Positions 27,200 to 36,110 are shown, counted from the stretch's first letter. The stretch: 64,000 nucleotides of DNA from Dokdonia pacifica (GCF_900188275.1 NZ_FZNY01000001.1:434001-498000), one strand, 5' to 3'. Program-made: numbers and translations. Notes: generated from the sequence alone by a model not told the origin.

Positions 27200-29122
27200 C
27201 TAATACTCTTTCAATTTAGCTACTCTGTTAATACGAGAGAGGTAGTGAATATTCATAGTATCTTTCTCATCTTGATTCAATGCCAGTTCAATTTTTTCCA
27301 TTAATCCACGAACGGGATTTAAACTTCTTAAGGTTTTTTTGCCCAACAGCTTAAGTACGAACAACATTGGTCCAGTGGGTACACCACTGGCCACACCAAT
27401 AGCTAGATTAAGTGTTTGCGCACTTAAATCTATAATGACACCTGTTTTTCTTTGGGATTTCAGAAACTTTTGCACTTCGGTATTATACACTTCAACTTTT
27501 TGCTTTTGTTCTTCGGGATTGAGGCCTGCCAAAGTTTCAAGCAACCTCTTGCTATTGGGATATACAATCTCTTTGCTCAGAACTTCTTCCAATTCCAGTA
27601 TTGGTATGTAGTCATTCATTTTTATAAGCTCTATTGGTTCTATAAGTGTGTTCCCCTTTATTAGCTGTTGTTCACCATCAACAAAATCTTTAAGAGAATT
27701 GATTGTTGCCCGTTTATAGAAGTTTAATAAAGTACCCATAGTTTCTGTGTAGGTAGCATCCGTAAATCCGTCTTGTCCTTTTACTGGGAAATATGTAGCA
27801 TTCAATGAATTAGAAAGGTGCGCCGCATAGGAAAATACATTGAGCATAAACTCACTACTCTCACTAATGTTTCCCTGAGGTGGATTGTCAATAATTTTGT
27901 TTACACCATAAACCGAAGCGCTTAGAATCCCTCCCAATTGTAAAACGTCAAAACTTTCACGCTTGGCAGTAATGGGCCAGGTCAACGTTTTAAAAAGGAT
28001 AGAAGCATCCATTTTGCTTTTTTTCGCAACTATCTCACTTATAAATTTTAGTTCTTTTATAGAAATCCCATCACCAAATAGGTAGTTATCCGCAGTTTCA
28101 ACTATATCACATTGTTGCAAGCAAGCTACAGCTCTTCTAGAAACAATAGCATCGGGTTTTAAAGCAAAAACTTCGTCAAGAAACTTCCTGTCATAACGTG
28201 AAATATCCTGAACGAGAATCAACGTGATACGTTCACGCAGAATTAATTCGAGGAAATCTGACCTTTTTATGGATAGCTGTTTGAACCACTCGTCCATATT
28301 TTTGATTATGGGTGGCGATAAGAATATACGTTGGTATAACAAGATGCAATAGCGCAAATCTACATTTGGAAAGACGCTAAAGTCAATATAACACGCATAC
28401 TCATTTTCGTTGAGAAAGAAGAGACCATTTTTTCTAAAATTACCTTCGTAAATAGCATTGATATTATCGTACCAGATTGATTCGTCACGTTGTATGAATT
28501 TAGGCTTGTTTCGAACAATATGATTGCAATAGTAAACAGCAGCTTCATCTTTTGAAAACCCATTCTGCTGAGTTGGCGGACTTTCAAGTTCGTCTATATG
28601 TATTCTAAATTCCAGCCCACTTTGGTATCTTTTTAAGAAATCTATGAGATTCCCTTCTTGAAACCTTGTCAAAAACTGTTTTTTTCTGATACCGTTTTGT
28701 TCTATCCAGTAATTAGCTATATGTATGTTTAAAATCCCTTGTTCATCCGTTATTTTATAAAAATTAATATGTGGAAACTTAGACATTAACATATCTGCCC
28801 ATCGAGACATTGGCATTAGCACCCCTTGCATTCCTTTGGGGATATCCCTATCCTCTAAAGATGGAATTAATTTGGTTTTCCCTTTAGGTTTTCTTGTAGA
28901 AATTGCAACTGGAAGAAAAATTGGTTTAATAGATTTTTCAAATTCTTCTTCGATAGTACCAAAATCAACCTTTCTGTTTTTGATATAAATGATGAAAGAG
29001 TCGTCCGAAGTTTGATAAATAAAGGTTTGAAGTTCGGGATATTTTGCTCTTAGATTTAAGTCAGTTTTGCGAACCAACCCATAATTTTTCTGCTCATCGT
29101 TTTTAATTGTTATATAACTCAT
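27200..29122 (-). CDS. Unknown 640-aa protein of the hipBA-TIR operon
   Basis: 640 aa with no recognised domain. The N-terminal third is beta-rich ('FIYQTSDDSFIIYIKNRKVD'). The middle is helical, with 'QDISRYDRKFLDEVFALKPD' that looks P-loop-free. Near residues 575-600 is a hydrophobic, Gly-rich stretch ('LNLAIGVASGVPTGPMLFVL') that could insert into a membrane. It lies 18 bp after hipA and 2 bp before the 344-aa gene. A sensor or pore-forming part of a defence complex is a hypothesis. Confidence 0.65.
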   Translation of the reverse strand: MSYITIKNDEQKNYGLVRKTDLNLRAKYPELQTFIYQTSDDSFIIYIKNRKVDFGTIEEEFEKSIKPIFLPVAISTRKPKGKTKLIPSLEDRDIPKGMQGVLMPMSRWADMLMSKFPHINFYKITDEQGILNIHIANYWIEQNGIRKKQFLTRFQEGNLIDFLKRYQSGLEFRIHIDELESPPTQQNGFSKDEAAVYYCNHIVRNKPKFIQRDESIWYDNINAIYEGNFRKNGLFFLNENEYACYIDFSVFPNVDLRYCILLYQRIFLSPPIIKNMDEWFKQLSIKRSDFLELILRERITLILVQDISRYDRKFLDEVFALKPDAIVSRRAVACLQQCDIVETADNYLFGDGISIKELKFISEIVAKKSKMDASILFKTLTWPITAKRESFDVLQLGGILSASVYGVNKIIDNPPQGNISESSEFMLNVFSYAAHLSNSLNATYFPVKGQDGFTDATYTETMGTLLNFYKRATINSLKDFVDGEQQLIKGNTLIEPIELIKMNDYIPILELEEVLSKEIVYPNSKRLLETLAGLNPEEQKQKVEVYNTEVQKFLKSQRKTGVIIDLSAQTLNLAIGVASGVPTGPMLFVLKLLGKKTLRSLNPVRGLMEKIELALNQDEKDTMNIHYLSRINRVAKLKEY

Positions 29123-29140
29123 CTGATTTTCTTGCTTCTC

Positions 29141-30391
29141 TTACCACCTGAAGGCTCCAGCCATCAATTCAATTTCTGCATTTTTGATTTCTATTTCTTG
29201 TGCCACAGTTTTCCAATTCTTCACTACGGATAACACTTCATTTAAAATAGTTTCCATCTCTGTATTATTTAATCTAAAATATTCGCCAACACTTTTAGCC
29301 AAATCAAAACTTAAAGCGTTATCATCCATATCTATATTTAGAGACAAACCATCTTTCTCTATCGAGGGGTTTAGGTCATAAGCAGGCGATAAAACCCAAC
29401 CTTTTTCGGTTAATATAAATCCGTGATTTCGCAAATGGTCATCCGTATTAGATATCGCTATATTAAATACTATACGTCGCCAAAGTTGATGTAAATTAGC
29501 CTCGACATCCACACCATAATTTTCTATGAATTCTACAATTTCGAGATAACTTGGCGCAGACTCTTTTATAATATCCTCTGTATTACCTGTCATCGTCATA
29601 GCTGAAGCAAAGTGAATGCGTTTTTCAGTCTCTCTATCAAATCTTTTGGTCAGAAACGTATGGTACTGACCGCTTATCTTTTCTATTTTAGAATCTGCCA
29701 TATGTATACCTGCGGCAGTTGCTAGTCTATAGGCTAAAAACTCCCAAGCGGCTTTATCTATGGTATCTGTCTTTGATGGGAACTTCGCAATCCAAAGATT
29801 CTTCTTAAGGTCAAAAATATTTGCCTTTGGTCTAGCACCTCCCAATGATGAACCTGGCGCTATCAATACAGCAATCCATTTTCTTACGGCTTCACTTTGG
29901 TCATCACTTTCTAACTGTTTAGCTGCTTCTTGTAATTCTCCAAGCGAAGACCACGGTGGTGTTGGGCTTTGAGCATCGTTATCTAAAAAAGGTCCTTGCA
30001 GTTCAGTTTTAAAACGCAAAGCACCCATTCTACTTTCGTCAAAAACCCCAAGTAAATAATCTATTTCATAGAGTGTAGGTGCCTTTTCATTCTTTGCTCT
30101 GGCATCTTGAGCAGCCCTACGTTTCATTAAGGTCTTACCCCAAGTGTCTGGCATACTATCTAAAAAAATACCGAAATTCTCTTTGTTAGCTGGATATTGT
30201 GGCCCCGAATAAAACTCTATATCCGGGTCTAACAATCGTTGTGCATTGGTTTTTAACCAATCCTTGTCATACTCAAAACTAAATGCTTTTTTTCCTTTAG
30301 CAAAGTGAGCGGAAAGTATGCCTACCAAGGTTGGTTTCTCTAAAGCTGCCCAATCTGCAAATACGTATATGTCAAATTTTCCTGTTGCCAT
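29141..30391 (-). CDS. hipA: HipA-family Ser/Thr kinase toxin
   Basis: 416 aa. The Gly-rich autophosphorylation loop 'GSSLGGARPK' (residues 180-189), catalytic 'NTDDHLRNHG' (315-324) and Mg-binding 'SPAYDLNPS' (335-343) are all intact, so it should be an active kinase. Classical HipA phosphorylates glutamyl-tRNA synthetase and stops growth; other members have other targets. It lies 5 bp after hipB and 18 bp before an unknown 640-aa gene, which makes it part of a larger operon and not a stand-alone toxin pair. Confidence 0.9.
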   Translation of the reverse strand: MATGKFDIYVFADWAALEKPTLVGILSAHFAKGKKAFSFEYDKDWLKTNAQRLLDPDIEFYSGPQYPANKENFGIFLDSMPDTWGKTLMKRRAAQDARAKNEKAPTLYEIDYLLGVFDESRMGALRFKTELQGPFLDNDAQSPTPPWSSLGELQEAAKQLESDDQSEAVRKWIAVLIAPGSSLGGARPKANIFDLKKNLWIAKFPSKTDTIDKAAWEFLAYRLATAAGIHMADSKIEKISGQYHTFLTKRFDRETEKRIHFASAMTMTGNTEDIIKESAPSYLEIVEFIENYGVDVEANLHQLWRRIVFNIAISNTDDHLRNHGFILTEKGWVLSPAYDLNPSIEKDGLSLNIDMDDNALSFDLAKSVGEYFRLNNTEMETILNEVLSVVKNWKTVAQEIEIKNAEIELMAGAFRW

Positions 30392-30396
30392 AATAT

Positions 30397-30684
30397 TTAT
30401 AATAAATCAAGGTCTTGCAGTTTTCTACCAAATTCATCATCCACTGCTAACTTTAGAAAATCATCTTGAAGATTGAGTACCCTAAATACATTAAAGTACA
30501 AACCAATCGCTACAGCTGGGTCACCTTTTTCAATACGATAAAGGGTAGCTCTATGAATACCTGCACGTTCTGAAACTTGCTCGGTTGTTAGCTTTCTTCT
30601 CTTTCTGGCTAGCTTTATATTCTCACCTATGTTTTCAAAAATCTTCTGATACTTTGGAAGAATAATTGTTTTCTTAGAATTCAT
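30397..30684 (-). CDS. hipB: HipB-like XRE antitoxin/repressor
   Basis: 95 aa from the ATG at 30684 (a second in-frame start lies at 30705). XRE helix-turn-helix 'IKLARKRRKLTTEQVSERAG' followed by 'IHRATLYRIEKGDPAVAIGL'. It should neutralise HipA and repress the operon. Its start is flanked by a long inverted repeat (30688-30734), which is the likely operator shared with the divergent genes at 30740. Confidence 0.85.
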   Translation of the reverse strand: MNSKKTIILPKYQKIFENIGENIKLARKRRKLTTEQVSERAGIHRATLYRIEKGDPAVAIGLYFNVFRVLNLQDDFLKLAVDDEFGRKLQDLDLL

Positions 30685-30687
30685 TTT

Positions 30688-30734
30688 GTTGTTTATTTGC
30701 GACAAATATATTACTTTTGTAGTAAATAAACAAC
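30688..30734. promoter_or_regulatory. Divergent operator between hipB and the rightward cargo genes
   Basis: GTTGTTTATTT at 30688-30698 and its exact reverse complement AAATAAACAAC at 30724-30734 enclose a 25-bp centre. The inverted repeat fills nearly the whole 55-bp gap between the hipB and 30740 starts, so one dimeric repressor, presumably HipB, could control both directions. Confidence 0.6.
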
Positions 30735-30739
30735 ATTTT

Positions 30740-31429
30740 ATGAATTACCCAAAGATTAAAAAAGATATATTAATTCATACGGATAGAAAAGAATTCAAAC
30801 TTTATACTGATAAAGTCTTGATCGAAAATTTAAAAACAAAAAAAACTCCTGTTGAAATTTCAGTGGATGTAGTTCCATCAGATGAGCCAGATATAGATGA
30901 CAGAGATTGGATTTACAATTCGTCACTTTTCGAAATCTTCGCATCTATACCTTTTATAGAAAATCACGTAGCTCCATTATCAGAAGCATATAACGACTTT
31001 TTAGAAAAATTTGATTTATTTCTAGAAATTTTTAAAAGTATGTCACAAATAGATGGTATTGAGATGGCGCCATTTTCACTCCACTTTGAACTTGAGAATA
31101 CATACATCTTAAAATTTCTTTTTCATCCTCTACCAGAGAAAATCGATTATGTAACCATGTTGGCTTCTGCCTTTGATACAATCGCTCACTTACATCAAGA
31201 AAAAGAAAGTGAATTGAAAACTGCCATACAAACTTCATATTCAAGAAAGAACAACAAAAAGTATTTAACCTTTACAGATGGTAGTTGGAAGGTACTCAAC
31301 CCATTATTGGAAGTTGGTAAAGAAATTACCAAAGACTACAGAAAGGACAGGGATTGGCGAGTCAAAAAGCCCCACATAATACTCAATCAGGATAATTTTA
31401 CTCATCGATTTATCTTTGATTCCAATTAG
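30740..31429 (+). CDS. Unknown 229-aa cargo protein
   Basis: 229 aa from the ATG at 30740; an earlier in-frame start at 30686 would lie within the hipB control region. Soluble, acidic in the middle ('DVVPSDEPDIDDRDW'), with no recognised motif. First of three rightward genes divergent from hipB; the next begins 27 bp downstream. Sharing an operator with hipBA suggests it belongs to the same system. Confidence 0.6.
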   Translation: MNYPKIKKDILIHTDRKEFKLYTDKVLIENLKTKKTPVEISVDVVPSDEPDIDDRDWIYNSSLFEIFASIPFIENHVAPLSEAYNDFLEKFDLFLEIFKSMSQIDGIEMAPFSLHFELENTYILKFLFHPLPEKIDYVTMLASAFDTIAHLHQEKESELKTAIQTSYSRKNNKKYLTFTDGSWKVLNPLLEVGKEITKDYRKDRDWRVKKPHIILNQDNFTHRFIFDSN

Positions 31430-31456
31430 GTATTAGTATTTGACCACTTAGAAACG

Positions 31457-32140
31457 ATGCTTATTCAGCCCAATGACGTAGCATTGTACTCCAATATTGC
31501 TGATAGATGCCTGAATCAGGCTATGGAGTTTTACGAAAAAGTCATTTTACCACGACATAAACAATGGCATGGTAGTTTTCCTTCTTTAGAAAAACAAAAA
31601 GAGTATTACGACTATTTTGAGATAATTATTCAGGCGGTCATATTTGCATATACAGCCTTGGAAGCTTTTGCTAATATATGTATACCAGCAGGATGGGAAT
31701 ACCAAACAGAAGCCAATGGTGTAAAAACCATATATTCCAAAGAAGCAATCGAACGAAAATTTGAACTACGTGAAAAGTTTAAAAAAGTGATACGCCCAAT
31801 TTTGAATTCTCCTGACCCAACTCGTGAGGACTGGTGGATGCCTTTTATTGAGCTTGAAAACCTAAGAAATGAAATTATCCATACGAAACAATCCAGGTCC
31901 GAAGAACGCTATGCAAAGTTGCTTTCTCAATCTATTTTTGACATGGTTAGAAACCACAAAAACATCATACAGTTTTACGGGGACCATATCTCTAAATATA
32001 GGACTGAACTCCTTGAAGAGTATCCATACGAATTTGGCTATGACGACGTTATTCCAGGGTTAATGACTGATAAAAATTATTGGAAATCATACAAATCTAT
32101 TCGTAATATTAATTTCGACAAGTCTGATGAAGAAGAATAA
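31457..32140 (+). CDS. HEPN-like protein (R-x4-H motif), first of two
   Basis: 227 aa, helical. 'LENLRNEIIHTK' places Arg137-Asn-x3-His142 at the end of a helix, the hallmark R-x4-6-H of HEPN ribonucleases, preceded by a helical bundle ('VIFAYTALEAFANICIP'). No nucleotidyltransferase partner (MNT) is adjacent. HEPN proteins are frequent toxins or effectors of defence systems. A non-nucleolytic HEPN-fold protein is possible. Confidence 0.6.
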   Translation: MLIQPNDVALYSNIADRCLNQAMEFYEKVILPRHKQWHGSFPSLEKQKEYYDYFEIIIQAVIFAYTALEAFANICIPAGWEYQTEANGVKTIYSKEAIERKFELREKFKKVIRPILNSPDPTREDWWMPFIELENLRNEIIHTKQSRSEERYAKLLSQSIFDMVRNHKNIIQFYGDHISKYRTELLEEYPYEFGYDDVIPGLMTDKNYWKSYKSIRNINFDKSDEEE

Positions 32141-32196
32141 AAGGAACTTAGAAGCAATAGAAAAATTATTAATTAAAACAAACTGGTTTTTAAATT

Positions 32197-32727
32197 ATGG
32201 CAAAACGTTACAAAGAATATGAAGACATCGAAAAAGAATTTTATTTCTATATAGGACTGCTCTCAGATAGATTTGCCAAAATGGAAGTACTTGTCCGAGA
32301 TATGCTCGGGGCATTTATATCAGATGATGATGTTCTCAATGCTTATCTTTTTGAAAAGAATAGTCTTGATGCGAATATCAAACTCATTAAAACGATAAAT
32401 GTAAAATATGACTACGAAAAGAAAATTCTGGCTGAAATTTTAAATGAAGTAAGTTATATAAAATCAGAACGCAACTCTTTCATTCACGGTATATGGTCAG
32501 AGCCCATAGCTAAGGACAATGATATCATTATCCATTGTATCAATCCCAAAATGAAATTTGAAAAAGAACCCAATGGTAAAAGATGGTCTTTTGGTCACGG
32601 AAAATCGGTTAGACTTACGTATATCAAAAAACTCGTAAGTAAGATAGAAGATATTATGGTTTCACAGAAAGCATTTATCGAAAGACTTCGAAATTTTGAT
32701 TTGGAATTTTGGATACCAAAAGGTTAA
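32197..32727 (+). CDS. HEPN-like protein (R-x4-H motif), second
   Basis: 176 aa, helical. 'YIKSERNSFIHGIW' gives Arg92-Asn-x3-His97, again an R-x4-H HEPN motif, and 'RFAKMEVLVRDMLGAF' fits the first HEPN helices. It is unlike the neighbouring HEPN-like gene apart from this motif. It ends one base before the convergent mobC stop, with no terminator between, so the cargo sits tightly against the mob genes. Confidence 0.62.
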   Translation: MAKRYKEYEDIEKEFYFYIGLLSDRFAKMEVLVRDMLGAFISDDDVLNAYLFEKNSLDANIKLIKTINVKYDYEKKILAEILNEVSYIKSERNSFIHGIWSEPIAKDNDIIIHCINPKMKFEKEPNGKRWSFGHGKSVRLTYIKKLVSKIEDIMVSQKAFIERLRNFDLEFWIPKG

Positions 32728-32728
32728 G

Positions 32729-34309
32729 CTAATTAAAAATTGACTTCACCTCCTCATAAACCCGCTCAAAATTAGCTTCTAAATCAGCCTGAGAAAATTG
32801 CTTTGATTCCTTCGGTAGCTGCCTGATGATATTAGATAGTTTAAAATGTACTTTCTTATCCTTCCCATCTGCATACGTGATAAATTCGCCCTGTTTCAAT
32901 CTGAAGAACACACCAGCTCTAATTTTTGGAATTTCCTTTTCCCCAGTTGTAATGCGAGTATCAAAATCGAGATTATGGCCACGACTGATGCTTTTCGTTG
33001 GGTCTTTGATGATTTCAAAAAAACGTTCGTAATATTTGGCAGTATCTGGGTCATTAACCTTTCCGAAAAACTGATAGGACAGATTGCTCAAAATCGCTTT
33101 GCTCGCCTTATCGCCATACATCATATCGTTCTGGATTTTGTCCTGCATTACATAGATGGTGGCAATATCATAACTTCTAAGCGTTGCCGGAATACGGTGC
33201 ATATTCAACAAGCGAATCGTTGGTGCTTCTTCCATCAGCAAGAAAGACGGTTTAGAATTTCGTAAGCTCATTTGTTTTGTAATGGTGTGAATAATAGTGG
33301 CGATGACGGGCGAATAAGACGTTTCATATTTTGGGTTATTGACCACGGAAATAATTGCAGGGTTTTCCTCACTATTGATATTCAATGGCACTTCGTCTGC
33401 AGATAGTGCCATAAAAATTCGTTGTGTACTAATTCGTTTCAGCGCATTAGCCAGGGTACTTTTCACACCAGCTGTCTGCCTATCCGAATCCTTTCCGCTT
33501 ATAAAAGCATCTGCCATTGCTCTCGAAGTGGTGTTGGTTTCCAAAAACTGAATAAGACTATCGGTATCGAGCATTTGATAAATCGCTATTAAATGTGGCA
33601 ACGTACAGTAGTTAGGATAGTCGGTTTTCAGTTTCCAAATCAATCCACCAATTAATCCCTCGGCTGCATCGTTAAAGAATTTGGTTGTTCCTGTAGTTCC
33701 GCTTTCCCTTTGTTCCAAAAGATTTTCAATTAGTACCCTTGAGACTTCGTTTACACTTTCCTCATTCTCTAAATAGCGTGGTGCTATGGGATTTACCCTG
33801 TGAATAATTTTATCAAAGGAAATGACCTTAAAAGGAATATCGCTATCCTTAAAAAGAGGATACGCCATTTCGGTCAGCTCAAAATCTTTGTAGTCGTGAA
33901 TGATTCCACAAAAACGCTCTCTCCGGAAATGTTTTAGAAATCCATACACCACACTTTCTGTCTTTCCACTTCCGGCAGAACCGATTATGGACGCGCCTCT
34001 TTTGATATTATCCAATTTGAAATTCCCTTTGGTCGTAGAAAATCTGACCTGATATTTAGCATTTCCATTTTGTGCGTTTTCAGTTTTATGAAGAAAAACA
34101 TACAGTCCTGTATTAATTAGCATAAGAGGACAAACCAAATACAATAATATCGATATTAATTCATTTCCTTCAGAAGTATAGAATAGGAAAAAAGCAAGTA
34201 TCGTAATATTTAATAAAAACGCATATTTGCTTACTCGAAACATCGCATAGAAAATGGTACTGGCTAAACCAATAATTGAAAGTATTGTTATAAGGTTGTT
34301 CATTTCCAT
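32729..34309 (-). CDS. mobC: MobC coupling protein (VirD4/TraG-type)
   Basis: 526 aa. Two or three N-terminal membrane segments, Walker A 'GSAGSGKTES' near residue 112 and Walker B 'SFLLMEEAPTIRL' near residue 350 identify a type IV coupling protein. It brings the relaxase-DNA complex to the transfer channel. It is 3 bp downstream of the relaxase gene, the usual mobA-mobB-mobC order. A second ATG 6 bp inside is an equally good start. Confidence 0.9.
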   Translation of the reverse strand: MEMNNLITILSIIGLASTIFYAMFRVSKYAFLLNITILAFFLFYTSEGNELISILLYLVCPLMLINTGLYVFLHKTENAQNGNAKYQVRFSTTKGNFKLDNIKRGASIIGSAGSGKTESVVYGFLKHFRRERFCGIIHDYKDFELTEMAYPLFKDSDIPFKVISFDKIIHRVNPIAPRYLENEESVNEVSRVLIENLLEQRESGTTGTTKFFNDAAEGLIGGLIWKLKTDYPNYCTLPHLIAIYQMLDTDSLIQFLETNTTSRAMADAFISGKDSDRQTAGVKSTLANALKRISTQRIFMALSADEVPLNINSEENPAIISVVNNPKYETSYSPVIATIIHTITKQMSLRNSKPSFLLMEEAPTIRLLNMHRIPATLRSYDIATIYVMQDKIQNDMMYGDKASKAILSNLSYQFFGKVNDPDTAKYYERFFEIIKDPTKSISRGHNLDFDTRITTGEKEIPKIRAGVFFRLKQGEFITYADGKDKKVHFKLSNIIRQLPKESKQFSQADLEANFERVYEEVKSIFN

Positions 34310-34312
34310 ACC

Positions 34313-35344
34313 CTAAATTCCTATTGAACTTGATTTGATGGCCACTTCTGCACCACGTCTTAACCGTTTGAAAACCCGAAGTGCAATTTGTGCTTGACTA
34401 ACTGGAATACTTGGAATAATTGGCAAGCCACTTTTGGTAATCATTTTGAAAGCCAACGCTTTTTCATTGGCTGGTAATTTCATCAAAGCAGCGAAATATA
34501 GATTCGGATTTTTTACAAAATCCTTTCGTGCTTTGTAGGTTTCGGCAAAGTTGCGTTTGTAGCCAAAAGTTTTGTCGAATGTCTTTTCTGCTCTTTCAAA
34601 AAATTTGTCTCTGTCAAAACCTCGCTTTATGTTTTTGCCGTGCATTTCAACTTCTGAAGCTTTGTGCTTACTTCCTGGCGAAAGACTAGCCGAATTTGAA
34701 ACATCCTTTCTGCTCACGATGATATGGATATGACTTTGGTCTCCATCTTTTCGCATTCCCTGAACTATCCGTTTTCCATTTTGTTGATGTGGTGCTTGGC
34801 GTTCCAGTTTAGCGATTTCCTTTTTCATCTTTTTAATATTCCCTTCAGTTCGTCCTTCTTGGATATTTCGGATATCCGTTTTGAGCTGAAGTATTTTTGT
34901 TGCGAAAGGTTGGTTCTCTTTAATCTGAAAATCTGTTCCCTTGAATGTTCTTTGGTGCTCAATTTTCGCATAGTATTTTATATCATCGATGGTTATAGGT
35001 CTTCCGTTGATTTCTCGATTGAAACTGGCAACATAATCCTTCATTAGTTCACGAGTGTAGGTTTTTAAATCTTGACTACTGTTCTGAAGTTTTCGTAATT
35101 CATATTTTGAAGGACTGACTGTAATCGAATAAAACTTAGGTTCTTTCTTTTTCAATTTTGCGGTGTTTCCATCAATTTCTTTGACCACTTCTTCCGCAGA
35201 AATCTCATCGCCATATTGATTAAAAAAGTGTTCCATATCGTGCTGTTCGAAGCCTTGATTTTCCTTCTCCAAATACCCTACAAAATCAGCCGAACTTTGT
35301 GAATAATTGTTGCCTAATTTTTGAGGTGTTATTGTAATGTACAT
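34313..35344 (-). CDS. mobB: MobB relaxase (DUF5712 family)
   Basis: 343 aa. It opens 'MYITITPQKLGNNYSQSSAD' as in DUF5712 relaxases, with central 'SHIHIIVSRKD' (the HxH metal site of HUH-type relaxases near residue 208), and Tyr residues in the N-terminal part that could be the nicking residue. It should nick oriT and remain on the transferred strand. It follows mobA by 11 bp. Confidence 0.85.
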   Translation of the reverse strand: MYITITPQKLGNNYSQSSADFVGYLEKENQGFEQHDMEHFFNQYGDEISAEEVVKEIDGNTAKLKKKEPKFYSITVSPSKYELRKLQNSSQDLKTYTRELMKDYVASFNREINGRPITIDDIKYYAKIEHQRTFKGTDFQIKENQPFATKILQLKTDIRNIQEGRTEGNIKKMKKEIAKLERQAPHQQNGKRIVQGMRKDGDQSHIHIIVSRKDVSNSASLSPGSKHKASEVEMHGKNIKRGFDRDKFFERAEKTFDKTFGYKRNFAETYKARKDFVKNPNLYFAALMKLPANEKALAFKMITKSGLPIIPSIPVSQAQIALRVFKRLRRGAEVAIKSSSIGI

Positions 35345-35355
35345 AGCTCAAAAAT

Positions 35356-35757
35356 TTATAGTTGGTTGCTTTGGTTTTGCCTGTCTGCTGACGAGGCAGG
35401 CTTTTCTTGAAAGCGGACTTCCTTCTTTTCTTCGGCATATTTCTTTTCTATAATTAGCGGTTTTTTGCTAGGTTCTTCTGTTTCAAACAGCGATTGAATC
35501 ATAGCCACCGTAGGTTTGGTTTGTGTCTTTTCCACGTCTCGCATTATGGCAATGACCGCATTTATTCTTTTGAGTAATTTAGCTTCCATAGTACGTCCAG
35601 TTGGTCCTAATTTTTCCTTTGGCGAAATTTCATTATAGAAGAAAAAATCGAGCATCGTGGACATCGCTTCGGTGTGCGATTTGAAGTAAGTCCGTGAGAA
35701 AGTTTGGAAACGTTTTGCGGTTTCCTTTTTAAATCTAATTCCAGTAAATGAGTCCAT
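35356..35757 (-). CDS. mobA: MobA accessory protein (BfmA/BtgA family)
   Basis: 133 aa, basic. 'GIRFKKETAKRFQTFSRTYF' and 'HTEAMSTMLDFFFYNEISP' match the ribbon-helix-helix-like BfmA/BtgA mobilisation family. It probably binds oriT and recruits MobB. It is first in the mob operon and the hairpin-rich region begins immediately upstream (35758 onwards), as expected if oriT lies there. Confidence 0.85.
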   Translation of the reverse strand: MDSFTGIRFKKETAKRFQTFSRTYFKSHTEAMSTMLDFFFYNEISPKEKLGPTGRTMEAKLLKRINAVIAIMRDVEKTQTKPTVAMIQSLFETEEPSKKPLIIEKKYAEEKKEVRFQEKPASSADRQNQSNQL

Positions 35758-35764
35758 ATTTCGC

Positions 35765-36110
35765 CGATTTGTCGCAAAATCTTCCCTAAAAATGGGCGTT
35801 TCCAGCCCGTTTGTCGCAAATAGCTGATTGTCAAGAATTTAAAATATATTTAAATCGCTGGCAATCAGCTGTTTGAAAACGAAAAGGAATCCGAAACATC
35901 GCGAAGCGTGTTACCCTCTTGCTATTCCTTTTCGTCACGCACAAGCGTGACAAAAATCCATACAATCCGACTATAGAGTCGATTGCCATTTTCAGGGAAA
36001 ATGATTTTCCGATTTGTTATTTTTCGATGTGCAGGGTTATCAGCGAAAGTCGAAAAGTGGATAACCCTACTTGAATTTGAATGCTGAATTTCAGCGAAAT
36101 AAAGATACGT
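35765..36110. other. Candidate origin of transfer (oriT)
   Basis: A gene-free region upstream of mobA with a series of inverted repeats: AGCTGATTGTCA (35822-35833) with TGGCAATCAGCT (35859-35870), ACGAAAAGGAAT (35879-35890) with ATTCCTTTTCGT (35924-35935), GTCACGC-ACAA-GCGTGAC (35934-35951), and CGACT-ATAG-AGTCG (35968-35981). TTTGTCGCAAA also occurs twice near 35768 and 35810. This is the usual look and place of oriT in mobA-mobB-mobC elements. The nick site cannot be assigned. Confidence 0.6.
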
